Assembly (NCBI RefSeq): GCF_001571085.1
Contig: NZ_BCTC01000013.1
Coordinates: 30,131-94,130 of the forward strand
Length of the DNA: 64,000 nt
Source: Azohydromonas lata NBRC 102462
Lineage (GTDB): Bacteria; Pseudomonadota; Gammaproteobacteria; Burkholderiales; Burkholderiaceae_C
Reading direction: 5' to 3'
Shown: piece after piece, positions 1 through 7,423 of the stretch
How positions within the stretch are numbered: the first letter of the stretch is position 1
How the letters are laid out: each line of letters begins with the position of its first letter
Made by a program: the position numbers and the translations under genes
The notes under the pieces: generated by a model
Seen by the model: the letters and a program-made list of their open reading frames with translations, nothing else
What the model was told of the DNA's origin: nothing
Database searches by the model: none

Positions 1-325
1 CCCAAACCACCCCTCGTCCCCAGAGTGAGCGCAGACAGGCGCCAACCGCAGCCGACTCGGCCGCTGACTCCCACCCGTCATTACCGAAGCAGGGAACCCA
101 GGGGTCCCCTAAGCTGGCCGCCAGTGCGAGAACCGGTGTCGCGAGGTTCTGAATCGCCGCTTTTCCATGTCGCTGCTTCGCTCCGGCGCAGGGCCGCCGA
201 AGTTCCCCCTTCGCAGAAATGACGGGCGAGGGTGCCGAACGTTTGGGCTCTCGGGCTGCCAGCGGGGGTTGGCTTTGTGCGACCTGCCGGGCAGCCCGCC
301 GCGCAGGTGGGCTCCGAGGCGTTCA

Positions 326-343
326 GTTTGGGACGTCCCAAAC
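326..343. repeat. 18-bp perfect palindrome, copy 1
   Basis: GTTTGGGACGTCCCAAAC, self-complementary along its full length, at the right end of repeat unit A. It could be a protein-binding site or the boundary of the repeated element; the sequence does not say which. Confidence 0.85.
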
Positions 344-427
344 CGACGCCCGGATGCGAGGCCTGGGCATACGGAGACAACGGCATGGAGCCCGGACAAG
401 TCGCGAGCGTATGACCAGCCCGCTAGG

Positions 428-445
428 GTTTGGGACGTCCCAAAC
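428..445. repeat. 18-bp perfect palindrome, copy 2
   Basis: Same GTTTGGGACGTCCCAAAC sequence at the left end of repeat unit B. Flanking G and C extend the symmetry to 20 bp (427-446). Confidence 0.85.
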
Positions 446-766
446 CATGCCGCGCCTGCAAAGTGAGTGCGGACAAGCGCCAGCCTTAGCCGACTCGGCT
501 GCTGACTCCCACCCGTCATTCCCGCGAAGGCGAAAAACCAGGAGGCCCCAAAGCCGGCCGGACCGTTCGCCGGCCGGCGTCATGAAGTCTTGAGCCGCCG
601 CTCCTTCGCGTCGCCCCTTCGCTCCGGTGCGGAACCACCCGGGTTCCCACCTTCGCGGGAATGACGGATGAGATTGCCAAACGTCTGGGCTTTCGGGAGG
701 CCGGCACAAGCTGGTTTTGCGCAAGCCATCGCGCATACCGTCGTCAAATGGGCTTCAGAGTGTTCA

Positions 767-784
767 GTTTGGGACGTCCCAAAC
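767..784. repeat. 18-bp perfect palindrome, copy 3
   Basis: Third identical copy, at the right end of repeat unit B. It is preceded by TTCA as in copy 1. Confidence 0.85.
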
Positions 785-903
785 CCAAGCCAAAACGTGC
801 AACCAGCCCGTGAATGCATTGCACACCACCTGCGCGGGCGTTGAGCACGGCCCGCGCCCTCCGAGCCGGCCCAATGCGCCCTTACCCCGCAGTCCCAGCC
901 GAG

Positions 904-912
904 TTATCCACA
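904..912 (+). promoter_or_regulatory. DnaA box
   Basis: TTATCCACA, an exact match to the strict DnaA-box consensus TTATNCACA, just left of the first iteron cluster. Iteron plasmids of the TrfA type recruit host DnaA through such boxes. Confidence 0.75.
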
Positions 913-914
913 GG

Positions 915-1088
915 CTCGCCTTCTGACTCTCGCCAACCCGCCCGCTGACTCCCAGTTACGAGAGCCGCCGCCGCCGCCCACCCACGCCTTGCGACTCCCC
1001 CGCGACACGCCCGCTGACTCCCGCCACCCACGCCCGCTCACTCCCGCAGCCGCGCCCTCTGGCTCCCACCTGGGAGTCAGAAGCACAT
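915..1088 (-). repeat. Left iteron cluster (17-bp repeats, mostly inverted)
   Basis: Six copies of a 17-bp repeat in reverse orientation (consensus CACGCCnnCTGACTCCC) lie at 915-931, 937-953, 983-999, 1006-1022, 1029-1045 and 1051-1067. One forward copy follows at 1072-1088. Spacing is mostly 21-23 bp, about two helical turns, as expected of initiator-binding iterons. With the right-hand cluster they flank the AT-rich segment. Confidence 0.8.
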
Positions 1089-1172
1089 TTAAAATCAACA
1101 ACTTACATTGCTTATTCACAAGGCTGAATCGTCTTTAATCGTCTTTGAATCCGTCTTGAATCAGCAAAAACC
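1081..1172. other. AT-rich segment, candidate DNA unwinding element
   Basis: A conspicuously AT-rich patch in otherwise GC-rich DNA. It contains direct repeats of the type AATCGTCTT at 1127-1135 and 1137-1145, and GAATCCGTCTT at 1147-1157. These resemble the short AT-rich repeats at which plasmid and chromosomal origins open. It sits between two iteron clusters and next to DnaA boxes. The origin role is inferred. Confidence 0.6.
1112..1120 (+). promoter_or_regulatory. DnaA box in the AT-rich segment
   Basis: TTATTCACA, also an exact TTATNCACA match, in the same orientation as the box at 904-912 and inside the AT-rich region. Confidence 0.65.
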
Positions 1173-1310
1173 GGGAGCCTGAAGGCGTTGGCGCTGCGCG
1201 AAAAGCACCGTTTCCTGCCCACGTTGGGCGATCAGGAGGAAAACCCGGCGCGCCAAGGCCTTGACTGCGGAAGTCGAAGCATCCGGCGAAGGAGGATGCG
1301 ACTACAAACC

Positions 1311-1972
1311 GGGACTCAGAAGGCGTGTGTGGACCCGCACCGGAGCCCTCAAGCCGCTTGGGCGTGGGTGCCGGGGGCCGTCACGCCATCCGAAGGCACG
1401 CACGCGGACCGTCAACTCGCCACCGCGGCGCCAGGGATCGCCTTCTGACTCCCACGGCCGGGGTGGCCGACGGCACCGCCTGGGAGTCAGAAGGCGCATC
1501 CGGAGGGAGTCAGCAGGCGTGTGCGCCGCCGCTGGCCCCGGTGGGAGCCACAGGACGTGCCGCCCGCCCGGGAAATGCCTGGGCGGCGGGAGTCACAAGG
1601 CGTGAACGGCGATGCCCCGCCACGAAGGGCCGCCAAAGCAGGCTGCCACCGGGAGTCAGCCGCCCACACGGCGCCTGATCGCCCCGCCAGCGGGAGCCAG
1701 AAGGCGTGCCGCGGGGACGGCGGCGGCGGCTTTGGGAGTCAGCGGGCGTGGGTTGGGAGTCACAAGGCGTGCATAGGGAGTCAGAAGGCGTGCGCGTGCG
1801 CTTGTCGGCCCTTGCAACGCTCGCGGACACTCGCCCCGCGGCGCTGCAACCGCCGGTTCGGCCGATCCGCCGTCCCACTGAATCGCCTTCTGGCTCCCAC
1901 CGGCGCCAGGCATGGCTGCGAACGGTGAGCCGGCGGGTCGTCCAACCGCCACCGCCACGCCTTTTGACTCCC
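1311..1972 (+). repeat. Right iteron cluster upstream of trfA-like gene
   Basis: Ten forward copies of a 17-bp repeat with consensus GGGAGTCAGAAGGCGTG start at 1311, 1482, 1505, 1543, 1588, 1651, 1692, 1734, 1755 and 1776. Three reverse copies lie at 1437-1453, 1882-1898 and 1956-1972. The last three forward copies are exactly 21 bp apart. The array ends 35 bp before the initiator start codon. Iterons of this length are what TrfA proteins of IncP plasmids bind, and copies near the gene could also mediate autoregulation. No gene is seen between 1173 and 2007. Confidence 0.85.
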
Positions 1973-2007
1973 GGTACAGCCGGCCACAACGACGACGTTT
2001 CTCAACC

Positions 2008-2862
2008 ATGCCACCGGAAAAAAGCCCGCCCAGCAGTCCGCGTGCTCCCGTGGCCGCCGCGCCGTCGCAATTGCCGCTGTGGCACGACCGGGTGCGGGGC
2101 CTGCCCAACCCGATCGCCCGCTCCTCGCTGTTCACCGTCGGCAACCAGAACGAGCCGCGCAACTTCTACCGCGAGCACCGCACCATCCAGACCCTGGCCG
2201 GCTGGGTGCTCACCGTGCGCGGCGAGGAGCTGCGCCAGGACGACGAGGACGTCTTCCTGCAGCTCATCCACCTGGCCCGCTGCCGCCCGCTGGGCGAGGC
2301 GGTGAGCTTCACGGCTTATTCCTTCCTCAAGGAGCTGGGCTGGAAGCGCAGCGTCGAGGGCTACAACCGCCTCAAGGCCAGCTTCGACCGGCTGCAGTTC
2401 ACCAGCATCCGGCTGAGCTCCGACGCCTCCGGCGCCGACGGTTTCTACCTCTACCAGGGCGCGCTGCTGCGCAAGTTCACCGGCAAATCCGCCAGCGGCG
2501 ACGAGCCCAAGGCCAAGTGGACGGTCTGGCTGGAGCCGGAAATCATCAAGCTCTTCGGACCCAGCACGTACACGCAGGTCTGGTGGGAGCAGCGCCTGAG
2601 GCTGCGCAGCGCGCTGGCCAAGTACCTGCACAGCTACTTCTCCACCCACGAGGCGCCTTACCCGCTCAAGGTCGAGACCTTGAAAGGCCTCACCGGCTCG
2701 CGCGCCGCGCGGCTCACCGACTTCCGCAAGGCGCTGCGCGTGGCGCTGCAGCAGCTCGTCAACGAGGGCTTCCTGGACAACTGGACCATTGACGGCTCCG
2801 ACATCGTCCACGTCACCCGCAGCACCAAGGGCAAGGCCAGCAAGGTGCTGCCCACGGCCTGA
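2008..2862 (+). CDS. trfA: TrfA-family replication initiator protein
   Basis: A 284-residue protein resembling TrfA, the iteron-binding initiator of IncP plasmids. TrfA melts the origin and loads helicase with DnaA. The family signature near residues 26-45 (W-H-D-x-V-R-G-x-P-N-x-I-A-R-S-x-L-F) and the later F-x-A-Y-x-F-L-K-x-L-G-W segment are visible, followed by the winged-helix region. An in-frame ATG at 1912 would add 32 residues but would place an iteron (1956-1972) inside the gene, so the ATG at 2008 is preferred. The upstream DnaA boxes, AT-rich segment and iterons complete a replication module. No partition, maintenance or transfer genes are seen beside it. It could therefore be the live origin of a large secondary replicon or a captured plasmid origin in a chromosome. 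Family call is fairly sure; activity is inferred. Confidence 0.85.
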   Translation: MPPEKSPPSSPRAPVAAAPSQLPLWHDRVRGLPNPIARSSLFTVGNQNEPRNFYREHRTIQTLAGWVLTVRGEELRQDDEDVFLQLIHLARCRPLGEAVSFTAYSFLKELGWKRSVEGYNRLKASFDRLQFTSIRLSSDASGADGFYLYQGALLRKFTGKSASGDEPKAKWTVWLEPEIIKLFGPSTYTQVWWEQRLRLRSALAKYLHSYFSTHEAPYPLKVETLKGLTGSRAARLTDFRKALRVALQQLVNEGFLDNWTIDGSDIVHVTRSTKGKASKVLPTA

Positions 2863-2866
2863 AGCG

Positions 2867-3802
2867 TCACCCGTGCGCGGCCGCGTAGCTGCGGCCCACG
2901 CTGGCCAGCAGCGCGGCGATGGCGTCCTTGTCAGCCAACCGCTGCCGCCACCACTCCAGCGCCTTGCCTTGCGCGCCCACGCGCCAGGCCACGCTCATGG
3001 TCTCCGGCGTGCGCTCGTTTTCCACGCGCTTGCGCACCAGCACGCCGGCCTGCAGCAGCTCCTGCACGCAGGGCGCGGGCAGGTAGCCCACCCCTAGACC
3101 TTCGGCCTGCAGCCGCAGCTTGGCGCGCAGCGTGGGCACGGTGATGGTCTGCTGCCCGCTGAGCAGCCCGGCGCTGCGCACGGGCAGTTGGCGCGCCGAG
3201 TCCGCCACCACCACGCCGCGGTGGCGGCGGATCTGCGCCTCGGTCAGCGGCTCGTCCTCGCGCGCCAGCGGGTGAAACGGCGCGATGCAGAACCAGAACG
3301 GCACCTGCGCCACCTCGCGCGCCAGGTAGCCGCCGCCGGCCGGACCGGCGCCCGTGGCCAGCGCCAGGTCGCAGCGCGCCTGCAGCAGCGACTCCCACGT
3401 GCCCGTGAGCGCCTCCTCCTGCACGCGCAGCCGCGTCGCGTCCGCCACCCCGCAAAACGCCGCCATGTGCGGCGCCAGGATCTCGGTGGGCACCATGCTG
3501 TCCACCGCGAGCTGGAACGTGCTCTCCCAGCCCGCGGCCACGCGCTGCACGCGGCACTCCAGGTCGCTGGCCGCCTGCAGCAGCAGCCGGCCGTCCCGCA
3601 CCAGCTCGCGCCCGGCCTCGGTGATCTCCACGCGGGGCCCGTTGCGCGTGAAAAGCTGGACCTGCAAATCCTGCTCCAGCCGCGCCACCGTGTAGGAGAT
3701 GGTGGAGGGCACCTTGTGCAGCTCGTCGGCCGCGGCGCTGAAGGAGCCCTTGCGCGCGATGGCGTCCAGCAGCTCCAGCCCCTCCAGGGTCAGCTTGCCC
3801 AT
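2867..3802 (-). CDS. LysR-family transcriptional regulator
   Basis: A 311-residue LysR-type regulator. The N-terminal winged helix-turn-helix covers about residues 1-60 (L-E-L-L-D-A-I-A-R-K-G-S-F-S-A-A-A), and the type-2 periplasmic-binding-like effector domain covers about 90-300. It is closest in character to the YhaJ/DhcR group often found beside pirin genes. It is divergent from the pirin gene with a ~150-bp AT-rich spacer (3803-3955), the usual LysR arrangement, so it probably controls pirin and perhaps wrbA. Its stop lies only 4 bp from the stop of the trfA-like gene, so the two genes converge. Confidence 0.9.
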   Translation of the reverse strand: MGKLTLEGLELLDAIARKGSFSAAADELHKVPSTISYTVARLEQDLQVQLFTRNGPRVEITEAGRELVRDGRLLLQAASDLECRVQRVAAGWESTFQLAVDSMVPTEILAPHMAAFCGVADATRLRVQEEALTGTWESLLQARCDLALATGAGPAGGGYLAREVAQVPFWFCIAPFHPLAREDEPLTEAQIRRHRGVVVADSARQLPVRSAGLLSGQQTITVPTLRAKLRLQAEGLGVGYLPAPCVQELLQAGVLVRKRVENERTPETMSVAWRVGAQGKALEWWRQRLADKDAIAALLASVGRSYAAAHG

Positions 3803-3955
3803 GCAAGGCCCTCATTTTTCATTTTCGATGAATTCGATGATGAGCACCGAACACTCTCATGCTCAAGCTTGATGAGGATCAACACAATGCATCTATGTCG
3901 TTGATGTACGGCATCAAATCGTAGATCGAAACCATCGAAGGAAAGGGTCAACACC
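3803..3955. promoter_or_regulatory. Divergent LysR/pirin promoter region
   Basis: This AT-rich spacer between divergent genes has repeated ATGA/TGATG words (3829-3845, 3869-3880, 3902-3908). It ends in a purine-rich ribosome-binding stretch (GAAGGAAAGG) upstream of the pirin ATG. No unique -35/-10 pair can be assigned. Confidence 0.45.
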
Positions 3956-4681
3956 ATGATCACGCTGCGCAAGTCTTCCGACCGGGGCCACGCTCAACAC
4001 GGCTGGCTGGACAGCCGCCACAGCTTCTCCTTCGCCGAGTACTACGACCCGGCGCACATGGGCTTTGGCAACCTGCGCGTCATCAACGAGGACAAGGTGG
4101 CGCCGGGCAGCGGCTTCGGCACGCACGGCCACCGCGACATGGAGATCGTGAGCTACGTGCTCGAAGGCGAGCTGGCGCACAAGGACAGCATGGGCAACGG
4201 CAGCGCCGGCGGCGCCAACGCCGGCGTCATCCGCCCCGGCGACGTGCAGCGCATGAGCGCGGGCAGCGGCGTGCTGCACAGCGAGTTCAACCACGCCAAG
4301 GACCGCACCACGCACTTCCTGCAGATCTGGCTGCTGCCCAGCCGCCGCGGCGTGGAGCCGGACTACGAGCAAAAGCACTTCGACGCCTCGCTGCGCCGCG
4401 GGCGGCTGCTGCCCATCGTCACGCCGCAAGGCGAGGGCACGTCGCTGCGCATCAACGCCGACGCCTCCATCGCCGCGGGCCTGTTCGACGGCGAGGAGTC
4501 CGCCACCGTGGCGCTGGACCCGGCGCGGCTGGCCTACGTGCACGTGGCGCGCGGCGCCATCGAGGTCAACGGCCACGCGCTGCAGGCCGGCGACGCCGTC
4601 ATGCTCGACGGCGAGACGCAACTGGCGCTGCGCCGCGGGCAGGACGCCGAGGTGCTCGTGTTCGACCTGGCGCGCCTGTAA
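3956..4681 (+). CDS. Pirin family protein (YhhW-like)
   Basis: A 241-residue bicupin of the pirin/YhhW family. The family is metal-binding, and some members have quercetin 2,3-dioxygenase activity in vitro. The N-terminal half contains the classic metal-site motif F-G-T-H-G-H-R-D-M-E-I (about residues 53-63), followed by the second pair of ligands in G-V-L-H-S-E-F-N (about 103-110). Length is normal. The in vivo substrate is unknown; pirins near redox genes are usually tied to oxidative or electrophile stress. It is likely regulated by the divergent LysR gene and is followed by WrbA, another redox protein. Confidence 0.9.
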   Translation: MITLRKSSDRGHAQHGWLDSRHSFSFAEYYDPAHMGFGNLRVINEDKVAPGSGFGTHGHRDMEIVSYVLEGELAHKDSMGNGSAGGANAGVIRPGDVQRMSAGSGVLHSEFNHAKDRTTHFLQIWLLPSRRGVEPDYEQKHFDASLRRGRLLPIVTPQGEGTSLRINADASIAAGLFDGEESATVALDPARLAYVHVARGAIEVNGHALQAGDAVMLDGETQLALRRGQDAEVLVFDLARL

Positions 4682-4867
4682 GCGCCGCCGCCGGCGCATT
4701 CCCGGGAGGCGGCCTCCCCAGCGGCGGGGCGGCCGGCACGTGGCTTGCCGCCGCCATCGCCCCATCGTTCCCGTCCATTCCCGCCCACGGGTGCCGGGCT
4801 CAGCCCCGGTGCCCCGACCCCGCAGCAGGCCCCGCACGGCCTGCGCATCACTACCCAGGAGCTTCAA

Positions 4868-5467
4868 ATGGCCCGTGTTCTCGTTCTGTACTACTCGTCC
4901 TACGGCCACATGGAAAAGATGGCGCAAGCCGTGGCCGAAGGCGCGCGCGGCGCCGGCGCGACGGTGGACGTGCGCCGCGTGGCCGAAACCGTGCCGGAAG
5001 AAGTGGCCAAGAAGTCGCACTTCAAGCTGGAGCAGGACGCCCCCGTGGCCAGCGTGGCCGAGCTGGAGCAGTACGACGCCATCGTCATCGGCTCGCCCAC
5101 GCGCTACGGCCGCATGGCCTCGCAGATGGCCGCCTTCCTGGACCAGACCGGCGGCCTGTGGGCGCGCGGCGCGCTCAACGGCAAGGTGGGCGCGGCCTTC
5201 ACCTCCACGGCCACGCAGCATGGCGGCCAGGAGACGACGCTGTTTTCCATCATCACCAACCTGCTGCACTTCGGCATGGTGGTGGTTGGGCTGCCGTACA
5301 GCTTCCAGGGCCAGATGCGCCTGGACGAGGTCGTGGGCGGCGCACCCTACGGCGCCACCACCATTGCCGGCGGCGACGGCTCGCGCCAGCCCTCGCAGAC
5401 CGAGCTGGACGGTGCCCGCTTCCAGGGCGAGCTCGTGGCCCGCACGGCGGCCAAGCTGTTCGGCTGA
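4868..5467 (+). CDS. wrbA: NAD(P)H:quinone oxidoreductase, WrbA type
   Basis: A 199-residue flavodoxin-fold protein of the WrbA family, which uses FMN and NAD(P)H for two-electron reduction of quinones and so avoids semiquinone radicals. Visible features are the phosphate-binding loop Y-Y-S-S-Y-G-H-M near residues 8-15, the G-S-P-T-R-Y-G motif near 77-83, and the [11 protein letters not shown] segment typical of WrbA. Start choice: the ATG at 4868 follows AGGAGCTTCAA and gives the normal family length; an in-frame ATG at 4745 would add an atypical Pro-rich stretch. Probably part of the LysR-pirin-WrbA stress unit. Confidence 0.93.
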   Translation: MARVLVLYYSSYGHMEKMAQAVAEGARGAGATVDVRRVAETVPEEVAKKSHFKLEQDAPVASVAELEQYDAIVIGSPTRYGRMASQMAAFLDQTGGLWARGALNGKVGAAFTSTATQHGGQETTLFSIITNLLHFGMVVVGLPYSFQGQMRLDEVVGGAPYGATTIAGGDGSRQPSQTELDGARFQGELVARTAAKLFG

Positions 5468-5520
5468 GCGCGCCTGCCGCGGCACCGGGCGCGACGCCGC
5501 GGCTTGCATACAGCTTTGCG

Positions 5521-5555
5521 TCCAAAAAGTCGTGACCAACTAGACACTTTTTGGA
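5521..5555. terminator. Inverted repeat after wrbA, possible terminator
   Basis: A perfect 10-bp inverted repeat (TCCAAAAAGT / ACTTTTTGGA) with a 15-nt loop, 54 bp past the wrbA stop. The 3' arm carries a short T run. The stem is AT-rich and rather weak. Confidence 0.45.
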
Positions 5556-5710
5556 TTTATGAGCGCCTCATGCGAATTACGCACGAAGCGGCTTGGATGT
5601 AAGTCAACCGGAAGGATGACTCGGCCCAAGAAAATGCGCGGCTTCCCCGGGGTGCGTGGCCTGTGTTGGCGGCGTCTTCGGAGGCGACAACACCTGGAGG
5701 CCGCGCTGCC

Positions 5711-7342
5711 ATGAAAGTCAACTTGCCCGTCACGGGCCGTGAATACGGCATACCCCCTGGTGTGACGCTGATGTCCACCACGGATGTCCACGGCAACATC
5801 ACCTACGCCAACGCGGCCTTCATCCATTCCAGCGGCTTCGAGCTTGGCGAGCTGATGAAGCAGCCGCACAACCTCGTGCGCCACCCCGACATGCCCGCGC
5901 AGGCCTTTGCGGACATGTGGGCCTCGCTCAAGGCCGGCCAGTCGTGGACGGCGGTGGTGAAGAACCGGCGCAAGAACGGCGATCACTACTGGGTGCAGGC
6001 CAACGCCACGCCCATGCGGCGCGAGGGCCAGCTCGTGGGCTACATGTCGGTGCGCACGCCCGCCAGCCGCGAGCAGATCCAGGCGGCCGAGGCGCTGTAC
6101 GAGCGCATGCGCAACAACCAGGCCGGCGGGCGCAAGGTGCATCGCGGGCTGGTGGTGCGCACGGGGCTGCGGGCGTGGATGTCGGCGCTGCAGGTGATGT
6201 CGCTGCGCCAGCGCATCGTGCTGGCGCTCGGCCTGGGCTGCGGCGTGGCGGCGCTGCCGGCGCTGCTGGGCGCGGCCACCGGCGTGCAGTCGCTCATCGC
6301 GGTGGGCGCGGCGTTGGGCGGCATGCTGGTCAGCGGGCTGGTGCTGCAGGCGCAGGTGGTGTCGCCGGTGCGCGACATCCTGGCGCACGCCAACAACGTG
6401 GCCAGCGGGCTGACCGCGCCGGCGCAGCCGTTCAACCGCGTGGACGAGATCGGCCTGCTCATGCGCGCGGTCAACCAGGCGGGGCTGAACCTGCGCGCGG
6501 TGGTGGACGACGTGGCCGAGCAGACCGACGGCGTGGCCAGCGCCAGCAGCCAGATCGCCGCGGGCAGCACGGACCTGAGCCGGCGCACCGAGGCCTCGGC
6601 GGCCAACCTGGAGGAGACGGCGGCCTCCATGGAAGAGATCACGCAGACCATCAGCCACAACACCGAGATGGCCGACGAGGCGCGCCGCGTGTCGGAGCAG
6701 GCCTTCGACGTGGCCGCCCACGGCGGCGAGGCCATGCAGCAGGTGCGCTCGGAGATGGCCGGCATCCAGAGCCACAGCCAGCGCATCTCCGACATCAGCG
6801 GCGTGATCGACGGCATTGCCTTCCAGACCAACATCCTGGCCCTGAACGCCGCGGTGGAAGCCGCGCGCGCGGGCGAGGCGGGGCGCGGCTTTGCGGTGGT
6901 GGCCGGCGAGGTGCGCTCGCTGGCGCAGCGCTCGGCCACGGCCGCGCGCGAGATCAAGGCGCTGATCGACGAGACGGTGCAGCGCGTGGACTCCGGCGGC
7001 CGCCACGTGGAGCAGGCCGGCGCGACCATGGAGCGCATCGTGGAGCAGGTGCGCCGCGTCTCCAAGCTGGTGTCGGAGATTTCGGACGCCTCCATGCAGC
7101 AGGGCCTGGGCGTGGCGCAGATCCACCAGGCGCTGATGGAGCTGGACGGCACCACGCAGCAAAACGCCTCGCTGGTGGAGGAGAGCGCCGCGGCGGCCTC
7201 GTCGCTGAGCCGCCAGGCCGAACGCCTGGCCGAGGCGGTGACGCTGTTCCGCGACTCCGGCCGCCACAGCGGCCTGGCCCCCGCGCCGGCGCAGCCGCAG
7301 CAGCGCGGCGTGGGCGGTGGGGCGCCGGCCTGGAGCGTTTGA
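5711..7342 (+). CDS. Aer-like PAS-domain methyl-accepting chemotaxis protein
   Basis: A 543-residue chemoreceptor of the aerotaxis (Aer) type. An N-terminal PAS domain (about 1-120) has the Aer-style core V-R-H-P-D-M-P and K-N-G-D-H-Y-W-V. Two closely spaced hydrophobic segments (about 168-190 and 192-213) form a hairpin without a periplasmic sensor domain. A HAMP-like region and the coiled-coil signalling domain follow, with the conserved tip sequence [20 protein letters not shown]. It probably senses redox or energy state internally and signals to CheA/CheW. No NWETF-type methyltransferase tether is visible at the C-terminus. The ATG at 5711 starts at the PAS domain; an upstream in-frame start at 5663 has no clear advantage. 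It stands alone, without che genes. Confidence 0.9.
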   Translation: MKVNLPVTGREYGIPPGVTLMSTTDVHGNITYANAAFIHSSGFELGELMKQPHNLVRHPDMPAQAFADMWASLKAGQSWTAVVKNRRKNGDHYWVQANATPMRREGQLVGYMSVRTPASREQIQAAEALYERMRNNQAGGRKVHRGLVVRTGLRAWMSALQVMSLRQRIVLALGLGCGVAALPALLGAATGVQSLIAVGAALGGMLVSGLVLQAQVVSPVRDILAHANNVASGLTAPAQPFNRVDEIGLLMRAVNQAGLNLRAVVDDVAEQTDGVASASSQIAAGSTDLSRRTEASAANLEETAASMEEITQTISHNTEMADEARRVSEQAFDVAAHGGEAMQQVRSEMAGIQSHSQRISDISGVIDGIAFQTNILALNAAVEAARAGEAGRGFAVVAGEVRSLAQRSATAAREIKALIDETVQRVDSGGRHVEQAGATMERIVEQVRRVSKLVSEISDASMQQGLGVAQIHQALMELDGTTQQNASLVEESAAAASSLSRQAERLAEAVTLFRDSGRHSGLAPAPAQPQQRGVGGGAPAWSV

Positions 7343-7423
7343 GGCTCAGAGGGCTGTCCTGACCTTTGGGCAGCCCGGCGCAGGCCATTGAACAGGGCGG
7401 CTGACGGCCGCCGCTGACAACGC

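Larger units (their letters stand above)
1..784. repeat. Two diverged copies of a palindrome-bounded ~350-bp element
   Basis: Two similar units lie head to tail. Unit A runs from the window edge to about 343 and unit B from 428 to 784. Matching landmarks keep a nearly constant offset (about 438-441 bp): AGTGAG at 25 and 463, CTGACTCCCACCCGTCATT at 64 and 502, a segment containing CTTCGCTCCGG at about 177 and 617, a TGACGG-containing segment at about 218 and 661, and TTCAGTTTGGGACGTCCC at 322 and 763. Each unit ends in the 18-bp perfect palindrome GTTTGGGACGTCCCAAAC. Unit B also begins with it, and the window's first bases (CCCAAACC) look like the right half of a further copy. Unit B additionally contains an inner inverted pair (GTCATTCCCGCGAAGG ... 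CTTCGCGGGAATGAC). The overlapping reading frames look like shadows. No transposase is present. Function unknown. Confidence 0.75.

Noticed and set aside
25..1990. Several long open frames in the repeat and iteron region
   Set aside because: They follow the repeats and iterons in several overlapping frames at once, have no ribosome-binding sites or family features, and are explained by high GC plus direct repeats.
1912..2007. Longer start for the TrfA-like protein at 1912
   Set aside because: It would put an iteron and low-complexity basic sequence inside the gene; the ATG at 2008 is a better fit.
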